This document shows, one piece after another, positions 41,480-50,025 of a stretch of DNA of 64,000 nt. The translations under genes and the position numbers were made by a program. Positions within the stretch are counted from its first letter, which is position 1. Every line of letters starts with the position of its first letter. The notes under the pieces were generated by a model, which saw nothing but the letters and a program-made list of their open reading frames with translations, was not told the origin of the DNA and ran no database searches. The stretch is from [Zimmermannella] alba NBRC 15616 (lineage in GTDB: Bacteria > Actinomycetota > Actinomycetes > Actinomycetales > Microbacteriaceae), in contig NZ_BCSO01000002.1 in the NCBI RefSeq assembly GCF_001570905.1, forward strand, positions 124,001-188,000. The letters are read 5' to 3'.

Positions 41480-43171
41480 ATGCCTGAAGTCATCCCTGTA
41501 CCACCGTCGCCACCGACCGGAGCCATCCCGACCGTCAACGCGTCGGGCCTTTCCAATAAGGGCCTCTCCATCGGCAAGGTGGGCTCGATCGCCGGTGCCA
41601 TCATCGGTATCTCGTGCATCGCGCCGGCGTACACCTTGACGTCTGGCCTTGGTCCGACCATCTCTGAGGTCGGCTACCAGGTGCCTGCGATTCTCCTGCT
41701 GGGCTTCTTCCCGATGCTCCTCGTCGTGTTCGGCTACCGTGAGCTCAACAACGCGATGCCCGACTCCGGTACGAGCTTTGCCTGGGCGACGCGCGCCTTT
41801 GGCCCGTGGGTCGGCTGGATGACCGGTTGGGGCCTCATCACGGCGACGATTCTCGTGCTCTCCAACCTCGCGGCCGTCGCCGTCGACTTCCTCTTCATCC
41901 TGCTCGCGCAGGTCTTCCACAACCCGGACCTCGCGGACCTCACCCGTAACCTCTGGATCAACATCCCGATCACGGCGCTCTTCCTCGCCGTGGCAGCCTG
42001 GATTTCGTACCGAGGTGTTGAAGAGACGAAGATCTTCCAGTACGTCCTCGTCGGCTTCCAGGCCATCGCCCTCACCTGGTACATCGTCGCAGCCTTCGTG
42101 GGTGTTTCGAATGGCACCGCCTTCGACCCGACGCCCGTCTCGCCCGAATGGTTCAACCCCTTCGCCGTGGGTGACCTCTCGGTCGTCATCGCTGGTGTGT
42201 CGCTCTCGATCTTCCTCTTCTGGGGCTGGGACGCCGTCATCACCATGAACGAAGAGGCCAAGGACCCGGAGAAGACCCCGGGCCGCGCTGCCCTCCTCAC
42301 GATCCTCTCAATCATGGCCGTCTACCTGCTCGTCACGGTCGCCACGCTCTCGTACGCGGGTATCTCGACGGACGGTGAGTTCTCGGCCGGTAACCCCGAG
42401 AACCAAGAGTCGATCTTCGCCGTCCTCTCGGGCCCGATCATGGGGCCGGTCGCGATCCTCATGTCGATCGCAATCCTCTCCTCCTCGGCCGCCTCGCTGC
42501 AGTCGACGATGATCTCGCCCTCGCGTACGATCCTCGCGATGGGTCACTACGGCGCCCTCCCGAAGCCCTTCGGCCGCGTTCACCCGGTCCGTAAGACCCC
42601 GGCTGTCGCCACCCTGGCGTCGGCGCTCGCCGCAATCGGCTTTTACGTCGTGACGCGTCTGCTCTCCGAGAACGCGCTCTGGGACACGATTACCGCGCTA
42701 GGCCTTATGGTCTGCTTCTACTACGGTCTCACCGGTCTCGCCTGCGTGTGGTACTTCCGCAAGACCGCCTTCAAGTCGACCCGCACGATCTTCTTCCAGT
42801 TCATCTTCCCGCTCATGGGTGGTCTCGGCCTCGTCGCCATGTTCGGCAAGACGCTCATCGACTCGATGAGCCCCTCGTACGGTTCGGGTTCGGCGCTGTT
42901 CGCGACGAGCTACGACGCGAACGGTGTCGCCCAGGACGGCATCGGCCTCGTGTTCATCCTCGGTATGGGCGTGCTCCTTCTTGGCGTCGTGCTCATGCTC
43001 ATCACCGCATGGCGCAACCCCTCGTTCTTCCGCGGAGAGAAGATCAGCATGGGTACCTCGGCCGACACCGGCCAGATCGAGGTCCTCTCTGAGTTCGCCC
43101 TCCTCATGGAGGAAGAAGAGCGTCAGCAGAAGCTCCGCGAGGAAGCTGCTGCCGCCGAAGACGTGAAGTAG
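41480..43171 (+). CDS. APC-family amino acid/polyamine permease
   Basis: A 563-residue amino acid-polyamine-organocation transporter with about twelve helices. LSIGKVGSIAGAIIGISCIAPAYTL is helix 1 with the unwound substrate region. WGWDAVITMNEEAKDPEKTPGRA is the conserved loop of the family, and ILSSSAASLQSTMISPSRTILAMG is another signature. GGAG lies before the ATG at 41480. The C-terminal tail (LMEEEERQQKLREEAAAAE) is charged and helical. The substrate is unknown; putrescine or a related amine is possible. Confidence 0.9.
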   Translation: MPEVIPVPPSPPTGAIPTVNASGLSNKGLSIGKVGSIAGAIIGISCIAPAYTLTSGLGPTISEVGYQVPAILLLGFFPMLLVVFGYRELNNAMPDSGTSFAWATRAFGPWVGWMTGWGLITATILVLSNLAAVAVDFLFILLAQVFHNPDLADLTRNLWINIPITALFLAVAAWISYRGVEETKIFQYVLVGFQAIALTWYIVAAFVGVSNGTAFDPTPVSPEWFNPFAVGDLSVVIAGVSLSIFLFWGWDAVITMNEEAKDPEKTPGRAALLTILSIMAVYLLVTVATLSYAGISTDGEFSAGNPENQESIFAVLSGPIMGPVAILMSIAILSSSAASLQSTMISPSRTILAMGHYGALPKPFGRVHPVRKTPAVATLASALAAIGFYVVTRLLSENALWDTITALGLMVCFYYGLTGLACVWYFRKTAFKSTRTIFFQFIFPLMGGLGLVAMFGKTLIDSMSPSYGSGSALFATSYDANGVAQDGIGLVFILGMGVLLLGVVLMLITAWRNPSFFRGEKISMGTSADTGQIEVLSEFALLMEEEERQQKLREEAAAAEDVK

Positions 43172-43184
43172 CTCCTTCCAACTC

Positions 43185-43221
43185 AAAGGTCCGGGTCAGC
43201 GCTGTGCTGGCCCGGACCTTT
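43185..43221 (+). terminator. Terminator after APC permease
   Basis: A 16-bp stem, AAAGGTCCGGGTCAGC / GCTGGCCCGGACCTTT, with one G-T pair, a 5-base loop and TTTT at the end: a classic intrinsic terminator. Confidence 0.88.
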
Positions 43222-43240
43222 TGTGCGTACACTCGGCCGC

Positions 43241-44017
43241 GTGAAGATTGCGCGTTTTGACCACCAGGGCCAGCTCGGATACGGGATCCTCGACGAAGAA
43301 ACGAACGAGCTGGTGAAGCTCTACGGCGACCCGCTCTATGTCGGGTTCGAGACGACCGAAGAACGAATCTCCGTGGACGAGGTGCAGATTCTCGCACCGT
43401 TCATTCCCCGCTCGAAGGTCATCGCCTTTGGCCGCAACTATGCCGCCCACGCAGCAGAACACGGCACCACGGTGCCTGAGGACCCGATGATGTTCCTCAA
43501 GCCCAACACGTCCGTGATCGGCCCGGATGCGCCGATCATTCTGCCGCCGCAGTCGGAGCAGGTTGAGCACGAGGTGGAGCTTGCGGTCGTCATCGGCCAC
43601 ATTGCCCGAAACGTCCCCGCTGAGGACGCCTCGAAGGTGATCTTCGGGTACACGGTGAGCAATGACGTGACCGCCCGCGACCTGCAGCGCAGCGACGGCC
43701 AGTGGTCGCGTGCGAAGGGCTTTGACTCGTTCTGCCCGACCGGTCCGTTCATTGAGACGGACTTCGACCCGTCGGAGGGTGCGGTGCTCTGCCGTGTAAA
43801 CGGAGAGCTGCGCCAGGAAGGCGACCTCAACCTCATGGAGCGCGGTGTCGGTGAGCTCATCGAGTACGCCTCGAGCGTGTTCACGCTGCTGCCCGGCGAC
43901 ATCCTGCTGACCGGCACGCCCGCCGGCGTCGGTCCGCTCAACCACGGCGACGTCGTCGAGTGCGAGATCGAGGGCCTGGGCGTCCTCCGCAACCCCGTCA
44001 TCGGCTCGAAGAAGTAG
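43241..44017 (+). CDS. Fumarylacetoacetate hydrolase-family enzyme
   Basis: A 258-residue FAH/HpcE-type protein. KVIAFGRNYAAHAAEH and MMFLKPNTSVIGP open the domain. EHEVELAVVIG supplies metal-binding Glu residues and YTVSNDVTARDLQ contains the metal Asp. The ending DILLTGTPAGVGPLNHGD is characteristic. Family reactions include acylpyruvate hydrolysis and oxaloacetate decarboxylation, so the exact substrate is unsure. The start is GTG at 43241 (MKIARFDHQGQ), only 20 bases after the terminator stem, so the promoter must overlap the preceding terminator. Confidence 0.88.
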   Translation: MKIARFDHQGQLGYGILDEETNELVKLYGDPLYVGFETTEERISVDEVQILAPFIPRSKVIAFGRNYAAHAAEHGTTVPEDPMMFLKPNTSVIGPDAPIILPPQSEQVEHEVELAVVIGHIARNVPAEDASKVIFGYTVSNDVTARDLQRSDGQWSRAKGFDSFCPTGPFIETDFDPSEGAVLCRVNGELRQEGDLNLMERGVGELIEYASSVFTLLPGDILLTGTPAGVGPLNHGDVVECEIEGLGVLRNPVIGSKK

Positions 44018-44024
44018 GCCCGCC

Positions 44025-44095
44025 GTCAAAATGCACGCTCAGTGAGCTATGTGCCCGTATTTGGACTCGTGGTTTGCTGAGCGTGCATATTTGCC
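44025..44095. repeat. Imperfect palindrome, left border of the DUF559 cassette
   Basis: Outer arms TGCACGCTCAG (44032-44042) and CTGAGCGTGCA (44077-44087) pair perfectly, flanked by A/T runs. The sequence GTCAAAATGCAC-N6-TGAGCTAT at 44025-44050 recurs with near identity in the element at 45066-45139, in the same orientation. The stop codon and last 16 codons of the DUF559 gene lie inside this element. Confidence 0.75.
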
Positions 44096-45057
44096 AATTC
44101 GGCGGCACATGCTCGCCACGAACTCTCAATTTCTGATGGCACTCGTCCCTGCACAGGGTCGATGTCCCACACCCTATTGCGGCTGGACCAACGGTGTTCC
44201 CCTCGGGCGAGGAGACAACGGATGAGCGACTTCACCTCGTTCGGTCGATGGAGGATGTCGTCATAGGTGAATCGCACACACTTGAACCCCAGCCGTTCCA
44301 GCGCGAGGTCACGAGCACGGTCCTTGCGGACGAAGTCGCCGCTATGGAACGCGAGCCCATCTGCCTCGACGACGAGTCGGTCGCCAATGAGAAAGTCGAC
44401 CCGACCAACTCCCCGAATCGCAACTTGCGTTGTGAACTTGACGCGCATGCTCCGAAGAATGAGCCGCAGTGCAGATTCAATGCCCGATTCGGCACATGGC
44501 GATACCGCAGCCGCTAGCTTGAGGCCACGACGCCCTGCCCGCGACAGTGCACTTGAGACCTCATGAGGAGTGAGGAGTCCCGCCCGCAAGATGCTGTCGA
44601 CGATAGGTACTGCGGTGACTTGTGGGACGCACTGGGCGAGGCAACTCACCGCGAGGCGGGGGTCGTCGATCGGGACATGCGTCGGGACACGACCGGAGAG
44701 AACATGAGGCACGCATCGCGCACGTTGGTCTCGAGCCTGCGCGAGGCGTACATGGACGGAACCGGGTACGCCATGCGGTTGCCAAACTGAGGGCAGCCGC
44801 AACGCATCCATGCAGGTGAGTGCCCCGCCAGCTTTGACAGCAGCTACGACACGTTCATCGGCATCAGGCGTTGCGTACCATCCATTTCGCACCCGGCGGA
44901 ACCCATATCGCACCTCAAGAGTTCGAAATCTCTCGCTGGCACCAAGCTCGACGAGGCGGCGACGTGCGATTACGCCCCGGCCGCGTTGCAGCTCCAGTTC
45001 CAGCTTGATCACGCCACCATGACAGCGCACCCGTGACAGCGAAATGCGGTTATCCAC
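44047..45057 (-). CDS. AbiEi-like/DUF559 nuclease-fold protein
   Basis: A 336-residue protein. The N-terminal part resembles the winged-helix domain of AbiEi-type antitoxins (RRRLVELGASERFRTLEVR, then RVRNGWYATPDADERVVAAV and GGALTCMDALRL). The C-terminal part is DUF559, a Vsr/MutH-like restriction-endonuclease fold: the Glu in GIESALRLIL, the Asp in GVGRVDFLIGD, VEADGLAFHS and KDRARDLALERLGFKCVRFT give a plausible E-D-E-x-D/K site. No partner toxin gene is present. The start is GTG at 45057; a later GTG is possible. Two related hairpins border it within 9 bases of the start and across the stop. Its role is not known: solitary antitoxin, defence nuclease or selfish cassette. Confidence 0.8.
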   Translation of the reverse strand: MDNRISLSRVRCHGGVIKLELELQRGRGVIARRRLVELGASERFRTLEVRYGFRRVRNGWYATPDADERVVAAVKAGGALTCMDALRLPSVWQPHGVPGSVHVRLAQARDQRARCVPHVLSGRVPTHVPIDDPRLAVSCLAQCVPQVTAVPIVDSILRAGLLTPHEVSSALSRAGRRGLKLAAAVSPCAESGIESALRLILRSMRVKFTTQVAIRGVGRVDFLIGDRLVVEADGLAFHSGDFVRKDRARDLALERLGFKCVRFTYDDILHRPNEVKSLIRCLLARGEHRWSSRNRVWDIDPVQGRVPSEIESSWRACAAELANMHAQQTTSPNTGT

Positions 45058-45065
45058 AGTGCTCG

Positions 45066-45139
45066 TGTCAAAAATGCACTCCTGGTGAGCTATCCCCTCC
45101 TATATCGGGGGATAAGTCACTGTGAGTGCAATTTTGAAC
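45066..45139. repeat. Imperfect palindrome, right border of the DUF559 cassette
   Basis: Outer arms TCAAAAATGCACTC (45068-45081) and GAGTGCAATTTTGA (45124-45137) pair with one mismatch, and inner arms TATCCCC (45091-45097) and GGGGATA (45108-45114) pair perfectly. The left arm shares GTCAAAA(A)TGCAC-N6-TGAGCTAT with the element at 44025-44095. It lies between the DUF559 start and gltX. Confidence 0.75.
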
Positions 45140-45190
45140 CGGGGCGGGTGAAGCAGCGGGGCTGACTGCGCGGCGTAAAATGGGGCCACA

Positions 45191-46726
45191 ATGTCTGAGA
45201 CGCTCAATGCCCCCGTAACCACCGCCACCGGCGCGGACATCCGTGTTCGCTTCTGCCCCTCGCCGACGGGCACGCCCCACGTCGGCATGGTCCGCACCGC
45301 CCTGTTCAACTGGGCCTACGCGAAGCACGTTGGCGGCACCTTCGTCTTCCGTATCGAGGACACCGACGCGGAACGTGACTCTGAGGAAAGCTACGAGATG
45401 ATCCTCGAGGCGCTCCGCTGGCTGGGCCTCGAATGGGATGAAGGCATTGGCGTGAGCGGCCCGCACGAGCCGTACCGTCAGTCGCAGCGCGACGAGATCT
45501 ACCAGGACGTCATCGAGAAGCTCAAGGCAGCCGGCTACCTCTACGAGTCCTTCGCGACTGCTGAGGAGATCGAGGCCCGTAACATCGCGAACGGCCGCGA
45601 CCCCCGCCAGGGCTACGACAACTTTGAGCGAGACCTCACCGAGGAGCAGCGCGAGGCGTTCAAGGCTGAGGGCCGCCAGCCCTCGCTGCGCCTGCGCGTT
45701 CCGGACGTCGACCTCTCCTTCGACGACCTCGTGCGTGGCGAGATCACCTTCAAGGCTGGTTCCTTCCCCGACTTCGTCCTCGTGCGTCCGAACGGCAAGC
45801 CGCTCTACACGCTTGTGAACCCGGTCGACGACGCGCTCATGGGTATCACCCACGTGCTCCGGGGTGAAGACCTCCTGTCCTCGACGCCCCGCCAGATCGC
45901 GCTCTACCAGGCGCTCGTGGCCGTTGGCGTCGCCGACTTCGTGCCGCGCTTTGGTCACCTTCCCTACGTCATGGGCGAAGGGAACAAGAAGCTCTCGAAG
46001 CGTGACCCTGAGTCGAACCTCTTCCACCACCGCGACCGCGGCTTCCTGCCCGAGGGCTTGCTCAACTACCTCTCGCTCCTCGGCTGGTCGATCTCGGCCG
46101 ACCGCGACGTGTTCACGATGGACGAAATGACGGCCGCCTTCGACGTGTATGACGTGAACCCGAACCCGGCCCGCTTCGACCTCAAGAAGGCAGAAGCGAT
46201 CAACGGCGAGCACATGCGCAAGCTCACGCCGGAAGACTTCACGCAGCGGATGGTCCCGTACCTCGTTCGCGAGAGCGTCTTTGGCTCGGATGCTGCTGAG
46301 CCGAGTGCTGAGCAGCTGGAGCTCCTCGCGAAGGCAACTCCGCTCGTTCAGGAGCGCATGACGCTCCTCGGTGAGGCGCCTGGCATGGTCGGCTTCCTCT
46401 TCCGCCCGACCTCGGAGATTATCGTCGAGGATGACGCTCGCAAGACGCTCAAGGCGGACGCACCCGAGGTGCTCGACGCCTCCATCGCCGCCCTTGAGGT
46501 GCTCACGGACGAGCAGTGGTCGACCGAGCCGATCGAAGCGGTGCTTCGTGCGGCACTCATCGAGGAGCGTGGTCTCAAGCCGCGCGTCGCCTTCGGTTCG
46601 CTGCGTGTGGCCCTCTCGGGTCGCCGCGTCTCGCCGCCGCTGTTCGAGTCGATGGAGCTGCTCGGACGCAAGGTGACGCTCGAGCGCCTTGCGCAGCTGA
46701 AGGCGCAGCTGACTGCGGGGGAGTAG
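45191..46726 (+). CDS. gltX: Glutamyl-tRNA synthetase
   Basis: A 511-residue class I synthetase that charges tRNA-Glu (and, in bacteria lacking GlnRS, tRNA-Gln). The HIGH-like motif is PTGTPHVGM and the KMSKS-like motif is [28 protein letters not shown] is the glutamate/tRNA block. The length is usual and the ATG is at 45191. A tRNA-Gln and a tRNA-Glu gene lie within 4 kb downstream. The oxidoreductase gene starts 3 bases after its stop. Confidence 0.97.
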   Translation: MSETLNAPVTTATGADIRVRFCPSPTGTPHVGMVRTALFNWAYAKHVGGTFVFRIEDTDAERDSEESYEMILEALRWLGLEWDEGIGVSGPHEPYRQSQRDEIYQDVIEKLKAAGYLYESFATAEEIEARNIANGRDPRQGYDNFERDLTEEQREAFKAEGRQPSLRLRVPDVDLSFDDLVRGEITFKAGSFPDFVLVRPNGKPLYTLVNPVDDALMGITHVLRGEDLLSSTPRQIALYQALVAVGVADFVPRFGHLPYVMGEGNKKLSKRDPESNLFHHRDRGFLPEGLLNYLSLLGWSISADRDVFTMDEMTAAFDVYDVNPNPARFDLKKAEAINGEHMRKLTPEDFTQRMVPYLVRESVFGSDAAEPSAEQLELLAKATPLVQERMTLLGEAPGMVGFLFRPTSEIIVEDDARKTLKADAPEVLDASIAALEVLTDEQWSTEPIEAVLRAALIEERGLKPRVAFGSLRVALSGRRVSPPLFESMELLGRKVTLERLAQLKAQLTAGE

Positions 46727-46729
46727 CGC

Positions 46730-47821
46730 ATGGGTCCGGAGGTAGAGCATGGCGACTATGACGTCGTGGTTGTCGGCGGCGGCCCCGCTGGTTTGCAGGC
46801 GGCCATGCTGCTTGCGCGCATGCAGCGGCCGACGCTCGTCATCGACTCGAATCGTCCGCGCCATGCCGCGACGCTCGCCGCGCACGCCTTCTTGACGCGC
46901 GACTACATCCCGCCGTTCGAGCTGCGTCAGGCGGGTCGCGACTCGGTCACGCACTATGAGCACGGCGAGGTCGCTTTTGGTGAGGTGACGTCGATCGAGG
47001 TGCTGCCGGAGGACGGTGACGATGCCCGCGCGGGTTACCGCTTCCGTGTGCAGTCGCGTTCCGTGCGCGGCTCTGCGCCGAAGGATGTGCGGGCGAAGTC
47101 CGTGCTCCTCACTGCTGGCATCTCCGAGCGTCTGCCGGAGGTCGAGAACCTCCGCGCTTTCTACGGGACGTCCATCCACTCCTGCCTTGCCTGCGACGCC
47201 TGGGACCACCGCGGCAAGCGTATTGCGCTTTTCGGGTACTCCGGGGCGCCGCGTCTTGATGAGCGGGCGGTGCTGCTCACGCAGTGGAGCGACGACGTCA
47301 TCCTCTTCGCTGACACGGATTCGGTGGACGAGGAAACGGCCGAGACGTTGCGGAACCGCGGCATCACGGTTGATCGTCGTCACGTGGTCGCGGCGGTGGG
47401 GGACCAGACGGGCTTGACTGGCCTCACGATCGAATGCTCGGAGGGCGAACGCTCCGTCGTCCCGGTCGACGCAGCCTTCGTGCGTCCTCACTACGAGGTC
47501 AAGCTTGGCTTCGCGGAGACGCTGGGCATTGCGGTGACCGCCGAGGGCTTCGTCCGTGTGGATGACGAGGGCCGCACTTCGGTGCCCGGCGTCTACGCGG
47601 CCGGCGAGGTGACACCTCCGGGCCCGCAGATGCTCATCATGGCGGCAGGCATGGGAGCGCACACGGCAGTGACTGTAAACCGCGATCTGCTCGGCCTTGG
47701 CCCGGATTTGCGTCGCCAGCGCGGTGCAGATGCGCGCGCTGATGCCGAACGCGGCTCGGTCGACGAGCAGCGAAGACACACCGGCGAGTCGGATTTGCGC
47801 AGGCGAGGTGAATTGCCCTAG
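46730..47821 (+). CDS. Thioredoxin-reductase-like FAD/NAD(P) oxidoreductase
   Basis: A 363-residue two-dinucleotide-domain flavoprotein. The FAD motif is VVVVGGGPAGLQAAMLLARM and the closing FAD block is VPGVYAAGEVTPPGPQMLIMAAGMG. In place of the TrxR CATC site it has SCLACDAWD (C-x2-C), and the NAD(P) motif is degenerate (GYSGAPRLDERA). This fits the actinobacterial TrxR-like group rather than classical TrxB; activity with thioredoxin is doubtful. The last 40 residues are Arg/Asp-rich and probably disordered. It is likely cotranscribed with gltX. Confidence 0.85.
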   Translation: MGPEVEHGDYDVVVVGGGPAGLQAAMLLARMQRPTLVIDSNRPRHAATLAAHAFLTRDYIPPFELRQAGRDSVTHYEHGEVAFGEVTSIEVLPEDGDDARAGYRFRVQSRSVRGSAPKDVRAKSVLLTAGISERLPEVENLRAFYGTSIHSCLACDAWDHRGKRIALFGYSGAPRLDERAVLLTQWSDDVILFADTDSVDEETAETLRNRGITVDRRHVVAAVGDQTGLTGLTIECSEGERSVVPVDAAFVRPHYEVKLGFAETLGIAVTAEGFVRVDDEGRTSVPGVYAAGEVTPPGPQMLIMAAGMGAHTAVTVNRDLLGLGPDLRRQRGADARADAERGSVDEQRRHTGESDLRRRGELP

Positions 47822-47846
47822 GCTATCCGCTGGTGTTCTTCACCAT

Positions 47847-47918
47847 TGGGGTATGGTGTAATTGGCAACACGGCTGATTCTGGTTCAGTTGTTCTTGGTT
47901 CGAGTCCAGGTACCCCAG
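47847..47918 (+). tRNA. tRNA-Gln(CTG)
   Basis: A complete cloverleaf: acceptor TGGGGTA with TACCCCA, anticodon stem GCTGA/TCAGT with loop TTCTGGT (anticodon CTG, reading CAG), T-loop TTCGAGT and discriminator G47918. CCA is not encoded. A terminator follows directly. Confidence 0.96.
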
Positions 47919-47922
47919 CGCG

Positions 47923-47952
47923 AAAGCTCCGGTCGCTGACCGGGGCTTTTTT
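47923..47952 (+). terminator. Intrinsic terminator after tRNA-Gln
   Basis: A 12-bp stem, AAAGCTCCGGTC / GACCGGGGCTTT, with one T-G pair, a 3-base loop and six T residues at the end. Confidence 0.92.
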
Positions 47953-48088
47953 CGTTGCTCCGGCGCGGTTCGTTGCCTTCCAAGTGGCCCGCTTCGGCTT
48001 GCTCGGCTGTGGCGTGATCGCATCCGCTAAACTAATCGGCGTTCATTTTGACGGCTACCGCCAGCGTCGGCGGAAGGGGTTCCACGAC

Positions 48089-48499
48089 ATGCGTCGCGCC
48101 ATCCTGCTCATTGCTGCCATCCTCACGGAAGTGGGTGGCTCACTCGCCCTCAAGGGCGGACTCGAATTTCCGTGGCTGTACGCACTGACAGTGCTCGGCT
48201 ACGTTGCATCCTTCATCCTGCTCGCCATGGTGTTGAAGGCCGGGCTTCCGCTCGGCGTCACCTACGGCATTTGGGGTGCGACCGATGTTGCGCTCACGGC
48301 CATCGGCTCATCGCTCATCTTTGGCGAACCGTTCACGCCCCTGATGGGGCTCGGCATCGTCCTCGTTGCGGCCGGCGTGCTCTGCGTCGAATTTGGCGCC
48401 GCTGGCGGTTTCAAGGATGAGGATGAGGATTCGCCGCACGGTGTCGCCTTCGGTGGTGCACCTACCGGTCCCATCCCTGTCGTGACGGGAGGGAAGTAA
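48089..48499 (+). CDS. SMR-family efflux protein, long subunit
   Basis: A 136-residue small multidrug resistance protein with four helices. The essential Glu is Glu14 in the first helix (IAAILTEVGGSLALKGG). LGVTYGIWGATDVALTAIGSSLIFGE covers helix 3 and its loop. It has a 30-residue hydrophilic C-terminal tail (KDEDEDSPHGVAFGG) absent from its partner. The ATG at 48089 is preceded by GGAAGGGG. It is 3 bases from the second SMR gene, so the two form a paired, probably antiparallel heterodimer. Guanidinium, quaternary amines or polyamines are possible substrates. No guanidine riboswitch was recognised upstream. Confidence 0.9.
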   Translation: MRRAILLIAAILTEVGGSLALKGGLEFPWLYALTVLGYVASFILLAMVLKAGLPLGVTYGIWGATDVALTAIGSSLIFGEPFTPLMGLGIVLVAAGVLCVEFGAAGGFKDEDEDSPHGVAFGGAPTGPIPVVTGGK

Positions 48500-48502
48500 A
48501 CC

Positions 48503-48820
48503 ATGTCGTGGCTCTGGCTCGCATTCGCGATCATCTTTGAGATCCTCGGGACGCTTTCCCTCAAGCAGGCGGCAACCGCGTCGAAGCGCTGGTATCTCGC
48601 CGTCGTTGCTGGCTACGGCATTTCCTACGCCTTTCTCGCGATGGCGCTCGCGGACATCCCGCTTGGTGTCGCCTATGGCATCTGGTCGGGCGTGGGCGTC
48701 GTGGCGATGGCCATCCTCGGCCGCCTCATCTTCAAGGAGCGCCTGACCTGGGTGATGGGGCTCGGTATTGTGCTCATCACGGGCGGTGTTGTGCTCATCC
48801 AGCTCGGCTCGACGGCGTAG
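48503..48820 (+). CDS. SMR-family efflux protein, short subunit
   Basis: A 105-residue four-helix SMR protein, partner of the preceding gene. The essential Glu is Glu13 (FAIIFEILGTLSLKQA). ADIPLGVAYGIWSGVGVVAMAI and the last helix LGIVLITGGVVLIQLGS are typical. It ends GSTA without the extra tail of its partner; unequal tails usually fix opposite membrane topologies in paired SMR systems. Confidence 0.92.
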   Translation: MSWLWLAFAIIFEILGTLSLKQAATASKRWYLAVVAGYGISYAFLAMALADIPLGVAYGIWSGVGVVAMAILGRLIFKERLTWVMGLGIVLITGGVVLIQLGSTA

Positions 48821-48929
48821 CGTGCTCGCGAGAACGTGGGCGACACACCGAGCTCGTCGCGATGTTGCGTTGCGTACAAAAGCTGTGGCATAGTAGTCGA
48901 GTTGTCAGCGCGCAGGCGCTCAACAGTCC

Positions 48930-49002
48930 GGCCCCATCGTTTAGCGGCCTAGGACGCCGCCCTCTCACGGCGGTAGCGCGGGTTCAAATCCCGCTGGGGT
49001 CA
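48930..49002 (+). tRNA. tRNA-Glu(CTC)
   Basis: A complete cloverleaf: acceptor GGCCCCA with TGGGGTC (one G-T), anticodon stem CCGCC/GGCGG with loop CTCTCAC (anticodon CTC, reading GAG), T-loop TTCAAAT and discriminator A49002. CCA is encoded at 49003-49005, unlike the other two tRNAs in the window. Confidence 0.96.
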
Positions 49003-49008
49003 CCAAAA

Positions 49009-49039
49009 AAAGCGCCCTCCCGAAACGGGAGGGCGCTTT
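49009..49039. terminator. Terminator after tRNA-Glu
   Basis: A perfect 14-bp stem, AAAGCGCCCTCCCG / CGGGAGGGCGCTTT, with a 3-base loop, directly behind the tRNA. Confidence 0.88.
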
Positions 49040-49143
49040 GGTGTTTCCACCAGCTTGTCGCCACTCATCGAGAGCCAAGCTGAAACCCGGATGCCGTACC
49101 ATGAGCGAATCGTCCGCATCGTCCGGCCTGAAGGTGTCAGCTA

Positions 49144-50025
49144 GTGCAAGCAGAGTTTTCCACCACCTACGAGCGTTCTTTCGGCTCGCTGACACTGCAT
49201 GTGTCGGCCGCGAGCAACGTCGGCCTGGTCCGCCAGATCAACGAGGACTCGTTCTTCGCGAAGGCGCCGGTGTTCTTCGTGGCTGACGGCATGGGCGGCC
49301 ACGCCTACGGCGATCGCGCGAGCCAGACCGTTGCTCGCACCTTCGACGAGGCCGTTGACTCGGAAGAGCCGCTTCGCCCGGAGCGCGTGCTCGAGCTCAT
49401 CGACGAGGCGAACACGAAGGTTCAGCAACTCATCACCGAAGACGACGGGCCCGGCGCTGTTGCTGGCACGACGCTCTCGGGTATCGCCCTCGTTGATGTC
49501 GAGGAGATCGGCGGCGACGACCTCCACTGGATGATCTACAACGTCGGTGACTCGCGCGTGTACGGCTGGAACGGCCGCTCGCTCATCCAGGTCACGGTCG
49601 ACCACTCGGCCGTGCAGGAAATGGTCACGATGGGGCTCATCACTCCCGCCGACGCGCTCATCCACCCTGACCGCAACGTCATTACGCGCGCGGTGGGTTC
49701 GGAGCGCCACGTCGAAACCGACATTTGGCTCATGCCCACGCGCGGCCACCAGGTGTTCCTGCTGTGCTCGGACGGTCTCACGAAGGAACTCGACGACACG
49801 CAGATCGCCCAGGTGATGACCGAATACAGCACCCAGGCAGAGCCCTCCATCACGCTCTCGGAAGCCCTCGTTGAGGCAGCCGTTGCTGCCGGTGGCCGCG
49901 ACAACATCACGGTCGTGGTCGTCGAATCCGAGATCATCGCCAACATCAGTGCAACGGCGGGCCCGGCCGCCGAGTCGAACCTCACTCCCGAGCAGGAACA
50001 AACCACGCCGAGGACAGCGGAATGA
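49144..50025 (+). CDS. PP2C-family Ser/Thr protein phosphatase
   Basis: A 293-residue PP2C (PstP-like) phosphatase without a membrane helix. Metal-binding aspartates lie in NEDSFFAK, VADGMGGHAYGD, LLCSDGLTKEL and GGRDNITVVVV, all present. GDSRVYGW is a further family block. The tail after residue 265 is Glu/Thr-rich and disordered. It is the first gene of a run encoding an FHA protein, a Ser/Thr kinase and a second FHA protein, overlapping the FHA gene by 4 bases (ATGA). It should reverse phosphorylation by that kinase. The start is GTG at 49144. Confidence 0.94.
   Translation: MQAEFSTTYERSFGSLTLHVSAASNVGLVRQINEDSFFAKAPVFFVADGMGGHAYGDRASQTVARTFDEAVDSEEPLRPERVLELIDEANTKVQQLITEDDGPGAVAGTTLSGIALVDVEEIGGDDLHWMIYNVGDSRVYGWNGRSLIQVTVDHSAVQEMVTMGLITPADALIHPDRNVITRAVGSERHVETDIWLMPTRGHQVFLLCSDGLTKELDDTQIAQVMTEYSTQAEPSITLSEALVEAAVAAGGRDNITVVVVESEIIANISATAGPAAESNLTPEQEQTTPRTAE

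Noticed and set aside
45066-45190. Right palindrome as a gltX riboswitch or leader attenuator
   Set aside because: A sister element sits at the far end of the DUF559 gene in the same orientation, which ties it to that gene rather than to gltX.
45068-47779. A 903-codon minus-strand frame opposite gltX and the flavoprotein gene
   Set aside because: Both plus-strand genes have full family motifs. The antisense product has no hydrophobic core pattern or known motif.
47953-48088. Guanidine (ykkC, mini-ykkC) riboswitch before the SMR pair
   Set aside because: I could not find the conserved loops of any guanidine riboswitch class. The only clear structure is the tRNA-Gln terminator.
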